Shown here: positions 15,583 to 23,200 of the stretch, piece after piece
Layout of the letters: each line of letters starts with the position of its first letter
How positions within the stretch are numbered: position 1 is the first letter of the stretch
Origin: AA29 sp041481445
GTDB lineage: Bacteria; Acidobacteriota; Vicinamibacteria; Fen-336
Assembly: GCA_041481445.1 (NCBI GenBank)
Contig: JBGPBV010000074.1
Span: 1 to 29,557, forward strand
DNA length: 29,557 nt
Direction of reading: 5' to 3'
Program-made: the position numbers and the translations under genes
The notes under the pieces: generated by a model
The model's input: the letters and a program-made list of their open reading frames with translations, nothing else
What the model was told of the DNA's origin: nothing
Databases searched by the model: none

Positions 15583-17001
15583 ATGGCCGAGTCGAACGGC
15601 GACGTCAAGACCGCGCTCTCGTATGCCGAGCAGCATTTCGACGACTTCATGCGGACGCTGGTCGCCCTCTCCCGGATCCCGAGCATCTCCGCGGAGGGCT
15701 TCCCCCGTGAAGAGGTGCGCCGATCGGCGCAGGCCATGGGCGACGCCTTGCGGGAGGCGGGCGTCGAGAAGGTGCAGGTCCTCGAGATCCCGGGCGTCCA
15801 CCCCTACGTCTACGGCGAGTGGCTGCACAAGCCGGGCGCCCCGACCATCCTGCTCTACGGGCACCACGACGTGCAGCCGGCCGGGCGGCCCGAGAAATGG
15901 CTCTCGCCCGCCTTCGAGCCGACCGAGCGCGGAGGGCGCCTCTACGGCCGCGGGACCGCCGACGACAAGGGTGGGTGCATGACGCACGTGGCGGCGCTGA
16001 CCTCCTACCTCAAGGGCGCGGGCGGGCTGCCCTGCAACGTCAAGTTCGTGATCGAGGGCGAGGAGGAGATCGGCTCCGAGAACCTCGGGAAGTTCCTCGA
16101 CAAGTACAAGCACCTCCTGTCCGGGGACTTCATCGTGCTCTCCGACACCGCCAACTTCGACACCGGCGTGCCCGCCCTGACCTACCAGCTCCGCGGGATC
16201 GTGCAGGTGGACGTCGAGGTCAAGGTCCTCGACCACCCCGTCCATAGCGGCATGTGGGGAGGCCCCGTCCCCGACCCCGTGCAGATCCTGGCCGCCCTCA
16301 TCGCGGACCTGCGCAACAAGGACGGCTCCCTCGACATCCCGGGCCTCTACAAGGACGTGGCCAAGCCGAGCAAGAAGCAGCTCAAGCGGATCCGCAGCCT
16401 GGACTTCGACGAGAAGAAGTTCAAGAAGGAAGCGGGGCTAGGGAAGGGAACGAAGCTCTGGGGCGAGAAGGGCTATTCCGTCTACGAGCAGATCTGGACC
16501 CGGCCCTCGCTCACCGTGATCGCCTCGGAGTCGCACGAGTTCGCGGGCTCCTCGAACCAGATCGTGGACTCGGCGCGGGCGCGGCTGAGCCTGCGCACCG
16601 TGCCCAACATGGACGGGCAGAAGGCGGGCGGGCAGCTGGTGAAGAAGCTCACCCGCAAGCCCCCCTTCGGCGTCCAGGTCACGGCGAAGGTCAACGGGAG
16701 CACGCCCTGGTGGACGACCGATCCCGACGGTCCCGCCTTCGAGGCGGCCCGGCGCGCCCTCAAGGCCGGCTTCAAGAAGGAGGCGGCCATGATCGGCGCC
16801 GGCGGCTCCATCGGCTTCGTGCAGCCGTTCTCCGACCTGCTCGGCGGCGCCCCCTGCCTGCTCACCGGAGTGGAAGACCCCTCGTGCAACGCTCACTCCG
16901 AGAACGAGAGCCTGCACCTCGGTGACTTCAAGAAGTGCATCGCCGCTACCGTCCATCTCTACGACGAGCTGTCGCGGCTGCGCGGGTCCGCCGCCCGCTA
17001 G
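15583..17001 (+). CDS. M20 family dipeptidase (metallopeptidase)
   Basis: 472 aa, the usual length of M20 (ArgE/DapE/carnosinase-like) peptidases. Two-zinc site residues are visible in order: YGHHDVQPAG (His94, Asp96), RGTADDKGG (bridging Asp), EGEEEIGSEN (catalytic Glu and ligand Glu), VLSDT (Asp) and NAHSENE (C-terminal His). The dimerisation lid domain lies between about residues 205 and 370. There is no signal peptide, so it is cytoplasmic and probably cleaves dipeptides. AGGAG at 15571-15575 supports ATG 15583. It is followed 8 nt later by the metallophosphoesterase gene, so the two are likely co-transcribed. Confidence 0.95.
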   Translation: MAESNGDVKTALSYAEQHFDDFMRTLVALSRIPSISAEGFPREEVRRSAQAMGDALREAGVEKVQVLEIPGVHPYVYGEWLHKPGAPTILLYGHHDVQPAGRPEKWLSPAFEPTERGGRLYGRGTADDKGGCMTHVAALTSYLKGAGGLPCNVKFVIEGEEEIGSENLGKFLDKYKHLLSGDFIVLSDTANFDTGVPALTYQLRGIVQVDVEVKVLDHPVHSGMWGGPVPDPVQILAALIADLRNKDGSLDIPGLYKDVAKPSKKQLKRIRSLDFDEKKFKKEAGLGKGTKLWGEKGYSVYEQIWTRPSLTVIASESHEFAGSSNQIVDSARARLSLRTVPNMDGQKAGGQLVKKLTRKPPFGVQVTAKVNGSTPWWTTDPDGPAFEAARRALKAGFKKEAAMIGAGGSIGFVQPFSDLLGGAPCLLTGVEDPSCNAHSENESLHLGDFKKCIAATVHLYDELSRLRGSAAR

Positions 17002-17009
17002 GGGCTCCG

Positions 17010-18047
17010 ATGAGGCGGCGCCGCGGGGCAGCGGGCGCCACCGTTCTCCTCCTCCTCGTCGCCTCCGGCGCCGTCCACGGCCAGGAGCGGGAGGCGCGGC
17101 TGGCCTTCCTCGGCGACTTCGGGACGGGCAAGGGCGACCAGCGCGCGGTGCGCGACCAGATGCTCGAGGTCCCGATCGCGATGGCCTTCACGCTCGGCGA
17201 CAACATCTACGACCGGGGCAGCAAGGAGTACTTCGGCCCGCGCTTCGACGACATCTACAAGCCGCTCATGGACAAGGGGACGGTCTTCCACTCCACGCTC
17301 GGCAACCACGACGTCTCCTTCTGCAGCGCCCGGACCACGCCGGTGGACCGCCTGGCCTCCGACGCCGACGCCTACCGCTGGGACCTCCTGCGCTGCGACG
17401 TGCAGGCCCAGCTCACGCATGCCCCGTTCGGATACGTGGGGGGCCGCCGCTACTACTCCGTGCGCGTCGGCGACGGACCGAGCCCCCTGGCCGAGGTGTT
17501 CGTCCTCGACTCGAACACGCTCCGCACGTCCCAGAGCAAGCTCTCTCCATTGCAGACCGACCGCGCCCAGATCGAGTGGCTGGAGCAGGCCCTGGCCGCC
17601 TCCGGCGCGCGCTGGAAGCTGGTGATCTTCCACCATCCCGTCCACTCGCCCTCCGTGCCCCTGAAGTTCTTCCTGTTCGTCCCCATCGCGGAGGGCCACG
17701 CGCGCGAGCTGCAGCTCGAGGAGCAGCTCGTGCCCATCTTCAAGAAGTACGGAGTGGACGCGGCGCTGTCCGGGCACAACCACTTCTACGCGCGCATGGT
17801 CCCCCAGGACGGGATCCGCTACTTCGTCTCCGGCGGCGGCGGCAACACCGTCTACGACTTCAAGCCCAGCCCCGGCTACGTCGCCGCCGGCGGGGCGTTC
17901 CATCACTTCCTGTACCTGCGCCTGACCCCCGAGCGCGTCGAGTACTGGTGCATCGACCAGAACGGCCGCCTGCGCGACGGCGGCTGGTGGGCCAAGGGCG
18001 ACGCCACCGACCACCCGTTCCCCCCCGGTTCGCAAGTTCCGAAGTGA
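17010..18047 (+). CDS. Secreted metallophosphoesterase, purple-acid-phosphatase (type 5) like
   Basis: 345 aa with a signal peptide (MRRRRGAAGATVLLLLVAS, cleavage probably after VHG). The five metal-ligand motifs of purple acid phosphatases occur in order: FLGDFGTG (Asp), TLGDNIYDRG (Asp, Asn region, Tyr ligand), LGNHDV (Asn, His), FHHPVHS (His) and SGHNHFYAR (His-x-His). A dinuclear Fe/Zn or Fe/Mn phosphatase of the periplasm is expected, possibly for scavenging phosphate. ATG 17010 is chosen because the signal peptide begins there; it is 8 nt after the M20 stop. The gene ends 8 nt before a strong inverted repeat that precedes the sigma factor gene, which may separate the two expression units. 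Confidence 0.9.
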   Translation: MRRRRGAAGATVLLLLVASGAVHGQEREARLAFLGDFGTGKGDQRAVRDQMLEVPIAMAFTLGDNIYDRGSKEYFGPRFDDIYKPLMDKGTVFHSTLGNHDVSFCSARTTPVDRLASDADAYRWDLLRCDVQAQLTHAPFGYVGGRRYYSVRVGDGPSPLAEVFVLDSNTLRTSQSKLSPLQTDRAQIEWLEQALAASGARWKLVIFHHPVHSPSVPLKFFLFVPIAEGHARELQLEEQLVPIFKKYGVDAALSGHNHFYARMVPQDGIRYFVSGGGGNTVYDFKPSPGYVAAGGAFHHFLYLRLTPERVEYWCIDQNGRLRDGGWWAKGDATDHPFPPGSQVPK

Positions 18048-18055
18048 CACATCAT

Positions 18056-18088
18056 CCCGCTCCCGGTGTTACAACCACCGGGAGCGGG
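18056..18088. promoter_or_regulatory. Perfect 13-bp inverted repeat abutting the sigma factor start codon
   Basis: Arms CCCGCTCCCGGTG (18056-18068) and CACCGGGAGCGGG (18076-18088) pair perfectly around the AT-rich loop TTACAAC. The right arm contains the only Shine-Dalgarno candidate (GGGAG, 18080-18084) and its last base touches the ATG at 18089. In RNA this hairpin would hide the ribosome site of the sigma gene. In DNA it could be an operator. It might also terminate the upstream M20-phosphoesterase unit, but no T-run follows. TACAAC in the loop resembles a -10 box without a well-spaced -35. Confidence 0.75.
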
Positions 18089-18550
18089 ATGGACGTCGAC
18101 GCCCTGTTTCAAAAATATGGACCGATGGTGCTGCGCCGGTGTCGGCGCCTCCTCGGCGACGAGGACGAGGCGCTCGACGTGACGCAGGAGGTGTTCGTGC
18201 GCGTCTGGATGCGCCGGCAGACGCTGTCCGATCGGTACCCGTCGAGCCTGCTCTACCGGATCGCGACCAACTTGAGCCTCAACCGGATCCGGGACCGGCG
18301 GCGGCAGCCGGCGCTGCCCGGCGACGAGGTGCTGGCCCGGATCGCCGTGCGCGACGACCTCGACGCGCCGCTGCTGCTCGACCGCCTCCTCGGCCGCCAT
18401 CCCGAGTCCACGCGCACGATGGCCGTGCTGCACTACGTGGACGGCATGACCCTGGAGCAGGTGGCGCGAGAGTGCGGGATGTCCGTCTCCGGCGTGCGCA
18501 GGCGCCTGCGCGGCCTGCGCTCGTCGCTGCGGGCGATGGAGGCTCGGTGA
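18089..18550 (+). CDS. ECF-type RNA polymerase sigma factor
   Basis: 153 aa, typical of minimal ECF (group IV) sigma factors. The region 2 helix reads EALDVTQEVFVRVWMRRQ, followed by LLYRIATNLSLNRIRDRRR. Region 4 has the helix-turn-helix MTLEQVARECGMSVSGVRRRLRGLRSSL. It would direct RNA polymerase to a small regulon. It is first in a block of four genes that overlap end to end by 4 nt; the next gene encodes its probable anti-sigma factor. Codons 7-11 (TTT CAA AAA TAT GGA) are all AT-ending, unlike the G/C-ending codons elsewhere, which may keep the 5' end of the coding region open next to the hairpin. Its own promoter specificity is unknown. Confidence 0.93.
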   Translation: MDVDALFQKYGPMVLRRCRRLLGDEDEALDVTQEVFVRVWMRRQTLSDRYPSSLLYRIATNLSLNRIRDRRRQPALPGDEVLARIAVRDDLDAPLLLDRLLGRHPESTRTMAVLHYVDGMTLEQVARECGMSVSGVRRRLRGLRSSLRAMEAR

Positions 18551-19347
18551 CCGCGGCCCCCGGCGCCATGGTCCCGGACTGGCAGCTGGAGCGCTATCGG
18601 CTGGCCGAGCTCCCTCCGCCGGAGCAGGAGGCGGTCCGTGAGGCCATGGCCGCGGACGAGAGCCTGCGCGCACGGCTGGCCGCCCTCGAGCAGTCCGACC
18701 GCGAGGTCCTGGCCGGCCATCCGCCCGCGGCGATGGGAGCGGCGATCCGCGCCCGCGCGGAGGCGGCCCCCGAGCCGGCGGCGGCCGCGCGCCGGAGGAT
18801 CCCGCCCCCCGCCCTCGTCTCCGTGCTCGCCCTCGGTCTCGTGCTCGTGACCGCCAGCGCCGTGCTCCTCCCCGGCCGGCGCGGCAAGGGCGCCACCGAC
18901 ACCACGCGTGTCAAGGGGCTGGCCCCGCGCCTCCACGTCTACCGGAAGGGTCCGGCGGCCGCGGTCGAGGATCTCGCCTCCGGCAGCGTGGCGCGCGAGA
19001 ACGACGTCGTGCAGCTCGCCTACCAGGCGGCCGGCCGCCGCTTCGGCGCGATCGTGTCCATCGACGGACGCCGCGCGGTGACGCGCCACCTGCCCGCCAC
19101 GGGCGCGGAGGCGGCGCCGCTGGAGCCGGGGGCGGCGGTGGCGCTCGCCCAGGCCTATCGGCTCGACGACGCGCCCGGATTCGAGCGCTTCTATCTCGTG
19201 ACCGGGGACGCGCCGTTCCCGGTGGAGGACGTGATCGCGGCCGTGCTCACACGCGCGGCCTCCGCGGACGGCCGGGCGGGCCGGCTCGACCTGCCGCCGT
19301 CACTGGACCAGTTCGTGTTCGTGCTCAAGAAGAACGAGGCGCGATGA
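18547..19347 (+). CDS. Probable anti-sigma factor, single TM, ActD-like / DUF4384-like periplasmic domain
   Basis: 266 aa; GTG 18547 overlaps the sigma stop (GTGA). The N-terminal part is a cytoplasmic helical segment of anti-sigma type (LERYRLAELPPPEQEAVREAM, then ESLRARLAALEQSDREVLAGHPP). A short Ala/Pro linker, basic residues and one TM helix (about residues 92-115, ALVSVLALGLVLVTASAVLL) follow. The C-terminal domain (about 130-265) is outside the cytoplasm and contains VVQLAYQAAGRRFGAIVSIDG and FERFYLVTGDAPFPVEDV. From memory, this resembles proteins named ActD-like or carrying DUF4384 that lie beside sigma genes in Myxococcota and Acidobacteriota. No zinc-binding H-x3-C-x2-C motif is present. 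Holding the sigma factor at the membrane is inferred from topology and gene order. Confidence 0.75.
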   Translation: MTAAPGAMVPDWQLERYRLAELPPPEQEAVREAMAADESLRARLAALEQSDREVLAGHPPAAMGAAIRARAEAAPEPAAAARRRIPPPALVSVLALGLVLVTASAVLLPGRRGKGATDTTRVKGLAPRLHVYRKGPAAAVEDLASGSVARENDVVQLAYQAAGRRFGAIVSIDGRRAVTRHLPATGAEAAPLEPGAAVALAQAYRLDDAPGFERFYLVTGDAPFPVEDVIAAVLTRAASADGRAGRLDLPPSLDQFVFVLKKNEAR

Positions 19348-20936
19348 CCATCCTGCTCACCGCCGGGGTCGCCCTCGGCCTCCTCGGTCCCGCCGCCGCC
19401 GCCGCGCCCTCCGCCCCCACGCGCCGGTTCGCGGTCGTGGCCGGCTCCAACCGCGGCGCGGCCGACCGCGTGCCCCTGCGCTATGCGGTCGCGGACGCCG
19501 ATCGCCTGGCCTCCGTCCTCATCCGCATGGGCGGCGTGGCCGCGGAGGACTGCACGGTCCTGCGCGAGCCCACGCGGCGGGGCCTCCTCGACGCCCTCGG
19601 CGCCGTCCGGACGCGGGCGGAGGCGGCGCGGGCGGCGGGCGGCCAGGTGGACGTCGTCGTGTACTTCTCCGGCCACGCCGACGACCGCGGCCTGATGCTG
19701 GGGCGGGAGCTGCTGCCCTACGCCGAGCTGCGCACCGCGCTGGCCGAGGTCTCGGCCGACGTGGGGATCACCATCCTCGACGCCTGCGCCTCGGGGGCGA
19801 TCACGCGGCTCAAGGGGGGCCAGCCCCATCCCGCGTTCCTCACCGACGCCTCGAGCCAGGTCAAGGGATACGCGTTCCTCACCTCGAGCTCGGAGAACGA
19901 GGCCGCGCAGGAGTCCGAGCGGCTGCAGGGGTCGTTCTTCACGCAGGCCCTGCTGACCGGCCTGCGCGGCGCCGCCGACGTCTCCGGAGACGGCCGGGTG
20001 ACGCTGGGCGAGGCGTACCAGTTCGCGTTCGCGGAGACCCTGGCCCAGACCACGCGCACCCAGGCCGGGGCCCAGCATCCCGCCTACGACATCAAGATGG
20101 CCGGCACCGGCGACGTCGTCCTCACCGACGTGCGGCAGACCTCGGCCAGCCTGGTCCTCGGCCCCGACTACGACGGCCGGTTCTACGTCCTGGGACCGCG
20201 CGGCCATCTCGTGGCCGAGCTGTACAAGCCCTTCGGGCGCACGGTGGAGCTGGGCCTGGAGCCGGGAGAGTACGAGGTCTACTTCGAGCAGGAGCAGCGG
20301 CTCATGACCTCGTCCCTGAAGCTCGAGGACGGCCAACGCCAGGAGCTCTCGCGGGAGGGCCTTCACCCGACGCGCCGCCTCCCCACGCAACGGCGCGGAC
20401 CGGGACCGGGCGAAGCCGCCGCCGGCGATCTCCTGGACCGGCGCACGCGCGTCCAGCTGGGAGTGGGGATCTCGCAGATCAGCGCGAGCTCGACCCCGAC
20501 CACCGACCTGGTCCAGGCCGGCCACGGCCTGGAGGCGGTGTGGTTCGCGCACTGGCTCCGTCCCGACGTCGCGCTGGAGGCCGGGCTGGGCGTGACCGAC
20601 GTGATCGCCGAATCGACGCCCACCACCGACCGCACGAGCGGCCTCTTCGCCGTCCTCCTCGGCGCTCGCTACTACCCGCCGCTGGCCGGAACCTTCCGGC
20701 CATACGCCTCCGCCGCGCTGGGACCCTTCAGCGAGTTCGGCGCGCTCAGCACGCCCACTCTCGACACCGCCGGCACCCACGACACGCGGCTGGGAGGGAC
20801 GGTGGGCGGCGGAGCGGACATCTACTTCGGCCGCCATTTCTCCCTGGGCCTCGACGGCCGGTTCATGTTCGTGAGCGACCGGTCGACGCACTTCGGCTTG
20901 TCCTTCGGCTTCGGGTGGACGTGGGGCGGGCCGTGA
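19344..20936 (+). CDS. Secreted caspase-fold (C14) protease fused to a C-terminal outer-membrane beta-barrel
   Basis: 530 aa; ATG 19344 overlaps the previous stop (ATGA). A signal peptide (residues 1-21, ending AAAA) is followed by a caspase/metacaspase p20-like domain (about 27-255). RRFAVVAGSNRG is strand 1, catalytic His111 is in VVVYFSGHADD and Cys148 in ITILDACASGA. SSSENEAAQE and GSFFTQALLTGLRG are also typical of bacterial C14 proteins. A beta-rich segment (about 265-345, SLVLGPDYDGRFYVLG) and a basic linker lead to a roughly 165-residue C-terminal region of alternating strands (VQLGVGISQ, ALEAGLGVTDV, FAVLLGARYY, LGGTVGGGADIYF, FGLSFGFGWTWG). This reads like an eight-strand outer-membrane barrel. 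The motif STPT(T/L)D recurs at 383, 424 and 469. The protease would face the periplasm; its substrate is unknown. Confidence 0.85.
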   Translation: MTILLTAGVALGLLGPAAAAAPSAPTRRFAVVAGSNRGAADRVPLRYAVADADRLASVLIRMGGVAAEDCTVLREPTRRGLLDALGAVRTRAEAARAAGGQVDVVVYFSGHADDRGLMLGRELLPYAELRTALAEVSADVGITILDACASGAITRLKGGQPHPAFLTDASSQVKGYAFLTSSSENEAAQESERLQGSFFTQALLTGLRGAADVSGDGRVTLGEAYQFAFAETLAQTTRTQAGAQHPAYDIKMAGTGDVVLTDVRQTSASLVLGPDYDGRFYVLGPRGHLVAELYKPFGRTVELGLEPGEYEVYFEQEQRLMTSSLKLEDGQRQELSREGLHPTRRLPTQRRGPGPGEAAAGDLLDRRTRVQLGVGISQISASSTPTTDLVQAGHGLEAVWFAHWLRPDVALEAGLGVTDVIAESTPTTDRTSGLFAVLLGARYYPPLAGTFRPYASAALGPFSEFGALSTPTLDTAGTHDTRLGGTVGGGADIYFGRHFSLGLDGRFMFVSDRSTHFGLSFGFGWTWGGP

Positions 20937-23182
20937 CCCGCCGGCTCGCGCTGCTCCTGCTCGCCGCCGTCGGCGCCGTGGCCGCCGCCGACGAAGCCGG
21001 CCCCGCGACGCTGCGCGGCCGGGTGGTGGACGCGCAGACGGGCGAGGCCATCGCCAAGGCCGCCGTGACGCTCCCGCAGTTGAAGATGGAGGCGAAAACG
21101 GACGCCGCCGGCCGGTTCGCCCTCGACGGGCTCCCGGCCGCCGACCTCGAGGTCGTGGTGACGACGATCGGGTACGGCGTGACCCGAAGGACCGTGCGCG
21201 CGAGCGAGACGGCGGGCGAGATCGAGATCCGCGTGGGACAGGAGGCCCTCAAGCGGTCGGAGGAGGTGGTGGTGGAGGCCCCGCCCTTCGACCCGCCCGA
21301 CGTGGCCGCACCCGCCGCCCACAACCTGCGCGGGGTCGAGTTGCGCAACCTGGCCGGCGTCCTCACCGACGACCCGCTGCGGTCGGTCCAGTCGCTCCCC
21401 GGCGTGACCACCGGCGACGACTTCTACGCCTCCTTCGCCATGCGCGGCTCCGGGTTCGACACCGTCGGCTTCTACCTCGACGGCGTCCTCCTGGGCGCGC
21501 CCTTCCACACCATCCGCGACGCCAACGACGGCTACTCGCTGACCATCCTCAACGGCGACGTGGTGGACTCCCTCTCCCTCGTCCCCGGAGGCGCTCCCGC
21601 CCGCTACGGCGACCGCACGGGGGCGGTGCTCGACGTCCAGACGCGCGAGGGGAGCCGCGACGAGCTCACGGGACGGGCCAGCCTGGGCGCCTCCGGGGTG
21701 TACGGCACGGTGGAAGGGCCCATCGGGCACGCGCGCAAGTCCTCGTGGCTCGTCTCCGCGCGCAAGAGCTACCTCGACTACGTCCTCAAGAAGGTGAACG
21801 CCGACGAGGGGACGACCGTCGGCTACTACGACGTGACCGCGCGCCTGGCCCACCACCCGACGGCGACCCAGACCTTCGGGCTCACGCTCCTGCACGGCCG
21901 GTCGCACTGGGAGGACCGCGCGGACCCGGCCACGGTGGAGACCGCGGACGCCGGCACCGACCTCGGCCTCCTGCAATGGCGGCACGACGACCCGCGGCGG
22001 CGGCTGGCCCTGGCCGCCTTCGTCTCCGGAGAGACGGGGACGAACGTCGACCAGCAGGGGACGGAGACCTTCCGGTCCAGGACCGGCCACTGGGGCGCGC
22101 GTGGCGACGCCACGCAGGTCGCGGGCGCCCATCGCCTGGAAGGCGGCTTCGTCCTGCGGCACCTCGACGAGCGCGCCACCGCGCGCGCCTTCGACGGCCG
22201 CACGCGCGCCTACTTCGTCACCGAGGACTACGACGCCGGCGCCGTACAGTGGGGCGGCTACCTGCAGGACACCTGGACCGGCCTCGGCGGACGTTCGAGC
22301 CTCACCCTCGGCGGCCGGTTCGACCGTTGGGAGGAGACGGGGGAGAGCCGGGTCCTGCCGCGGGCCTCCGCCTCCATCGCGCTCGGGGCGCGCACGCGGG
22401 CCACGGCGGCCTTCGGCGAGTACGCGCAGTTCCCCGACTTCGCGGAGCTCTACGGGCGCCGGGGCGACCCCTTGCTCGACGCCGAGGGCTCGCGACACTT
22501 CACCGTCGGCCTCGAGCGGCGCCTGGGCGACCACGCGCGCGTGCGCCTCGACGCCTACGACCAGGAGGAGGAGGGCCTCTTCTTCGCTCCCGGCTCGGAG
22601 TGGCACCTCGAGGAGGGCCGCATCGTGGCGCCGCGCCCGGGGGCGCGCCTGGGGAACGACCTCACCGGACGATCGCGCGGGATCGAGGTCCTCCTCCAGC
22701 GCCGCAGCGCGAACGGAATCTCCGGGTGGATCGCCTACAGCTACGCGCACGCGCGCCGCCACGACCAGGTCGCGGGGCTCGACTTCGACGCCGACTACGA
22801 CCAGCGGCACACCGTCACCGCCTATGCCAGCGCGCGCCTCAGCCAGACCCTGAACCTCAGCCTCAAGTACCGCTACGGGAGCGGCTTTCCCGTCCCCGGC
22901 TTCTACCGCGAGGACCCCGCCCGCGAAGGCGTCTTCTACTTCTCGGAGGCGCGCAACGAGCTTCGTCCCGAGGCCTACGGCCGGCTGGACCTCCGCATGA
23001 ACAAGGCCTGGCTCTTCCGGGGCTTCAAGCTCACGCTGTTCGCGGAGGTCCTGAACGTGCTGGGGCGGACCAACGTGCGCTACACGGATCTCGACGGCTT
23101 CGACCGCAGCGGCCGCGTCTTCTTCTCCACGGATACGCTCTTCCCGAGGCTGCCCTCGGCCGGGGTCACCGTGGACTTCTGA
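20933..23182 (+). CDS. TonB-dependent outer-membrane receptor with N-terminal carboxypeptidase-like domain
   Basis: 749 aa; GTG 20933 overlaps the caspase stop (GTGA). A signal peptide (RRLALLLLAAVGAVAAA) is followed by a carboxypeptidase regulatory-like beta-sandwich (about 25-105: ATLRGRVVDAQTGEAIAKAAV, TDAAGRFALDGLP). A TonB-box-like EEVVVEAPP precedes the plug (SVQSLPGVTTGDDFYASFAMRG, then GFYLDGVLLG, ARYGDRTGAVLDV). The remainder is a 22-strand barrel ending in the expected aromatic residue (VTVDF). It should import a bulky ligand using TonB energy. Unlike FecA, no STN signalling domain is seen, so direct contact with the anti-sigma protein is not assured. The ligand is not predictable. 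It ends convergent with the Nramp-family gene. Confidence 0.93.
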   Translation: MTRRLALLLLAAVGAVAAADEAGPATLRGRVVDAQTGEAIAKAAVTLPQLKMEAKTDAAGRFALDGLPAADLEVVVTTIGYGVTRRTVRASETAGEIEIRVGQEALKRSEEVVVEAPPFDPPDVAAPAAHNLRGVELRNLAGVLTDDPLRSVQSLPGVTTGDDFYASFAMRGSGFDTVGFYLDGVLLGAPFHTIRDANDGYSLTILNGDVVDSLSLVPGGAPARYGDRTGAVLDVQTREGSRDELTGRASLGASGVYGTVEGPIGHARKSSWLVSARKSYLDYVLKKVNADEGTTVGYYDVTARLAHHPTATQTFGLTLLHGRSHWEDRADPATVETADAGTDLGLLQWRHDDPRRRLALAAFVSGETGTNVDQQGTETFRSRTGHWGARGDATQVAGAHRLEGGFVLRHLDERATARAFDGRTRAYFVTEDYDAGAVQWGGYLQDTWTGLGGRSSLTLGGRFDRWEETGESRVLPRASASIALGARTRATAAFGEYAQFPDFAELYGRRGDPLLDAEGSRHFTVGLERRLGDHARVRLDAYDQEEEGLFFAPGSEWHLEEGRIVAPRPGARLGNDLTGRSRGIEVLLQRRSANGISGWIAYSYAHARRHDQVAGLDFDADYDQRHTVTAYASARLSQTLNLSLKYRYGSGFPVPGFYREDPAREGVFYFSEARNELRPEAYGRLDLRMNKAWLFRGFKLTLFAEVLNVLGRTNVRYTDLDGFDRSGRVFFSTDTLFPRLPSAGVTVDF

Positions 23183-23200
23183 GCGGCCGGACCTCCCGCC

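Noticed and set aside
18034..18040. GGAACTT on the minus strand upstream of the sigma gene as an ECF -35 element
   Set aside because: It points away from the sigma gene into the phosphoesterase gene, and no matching -10 is seen.
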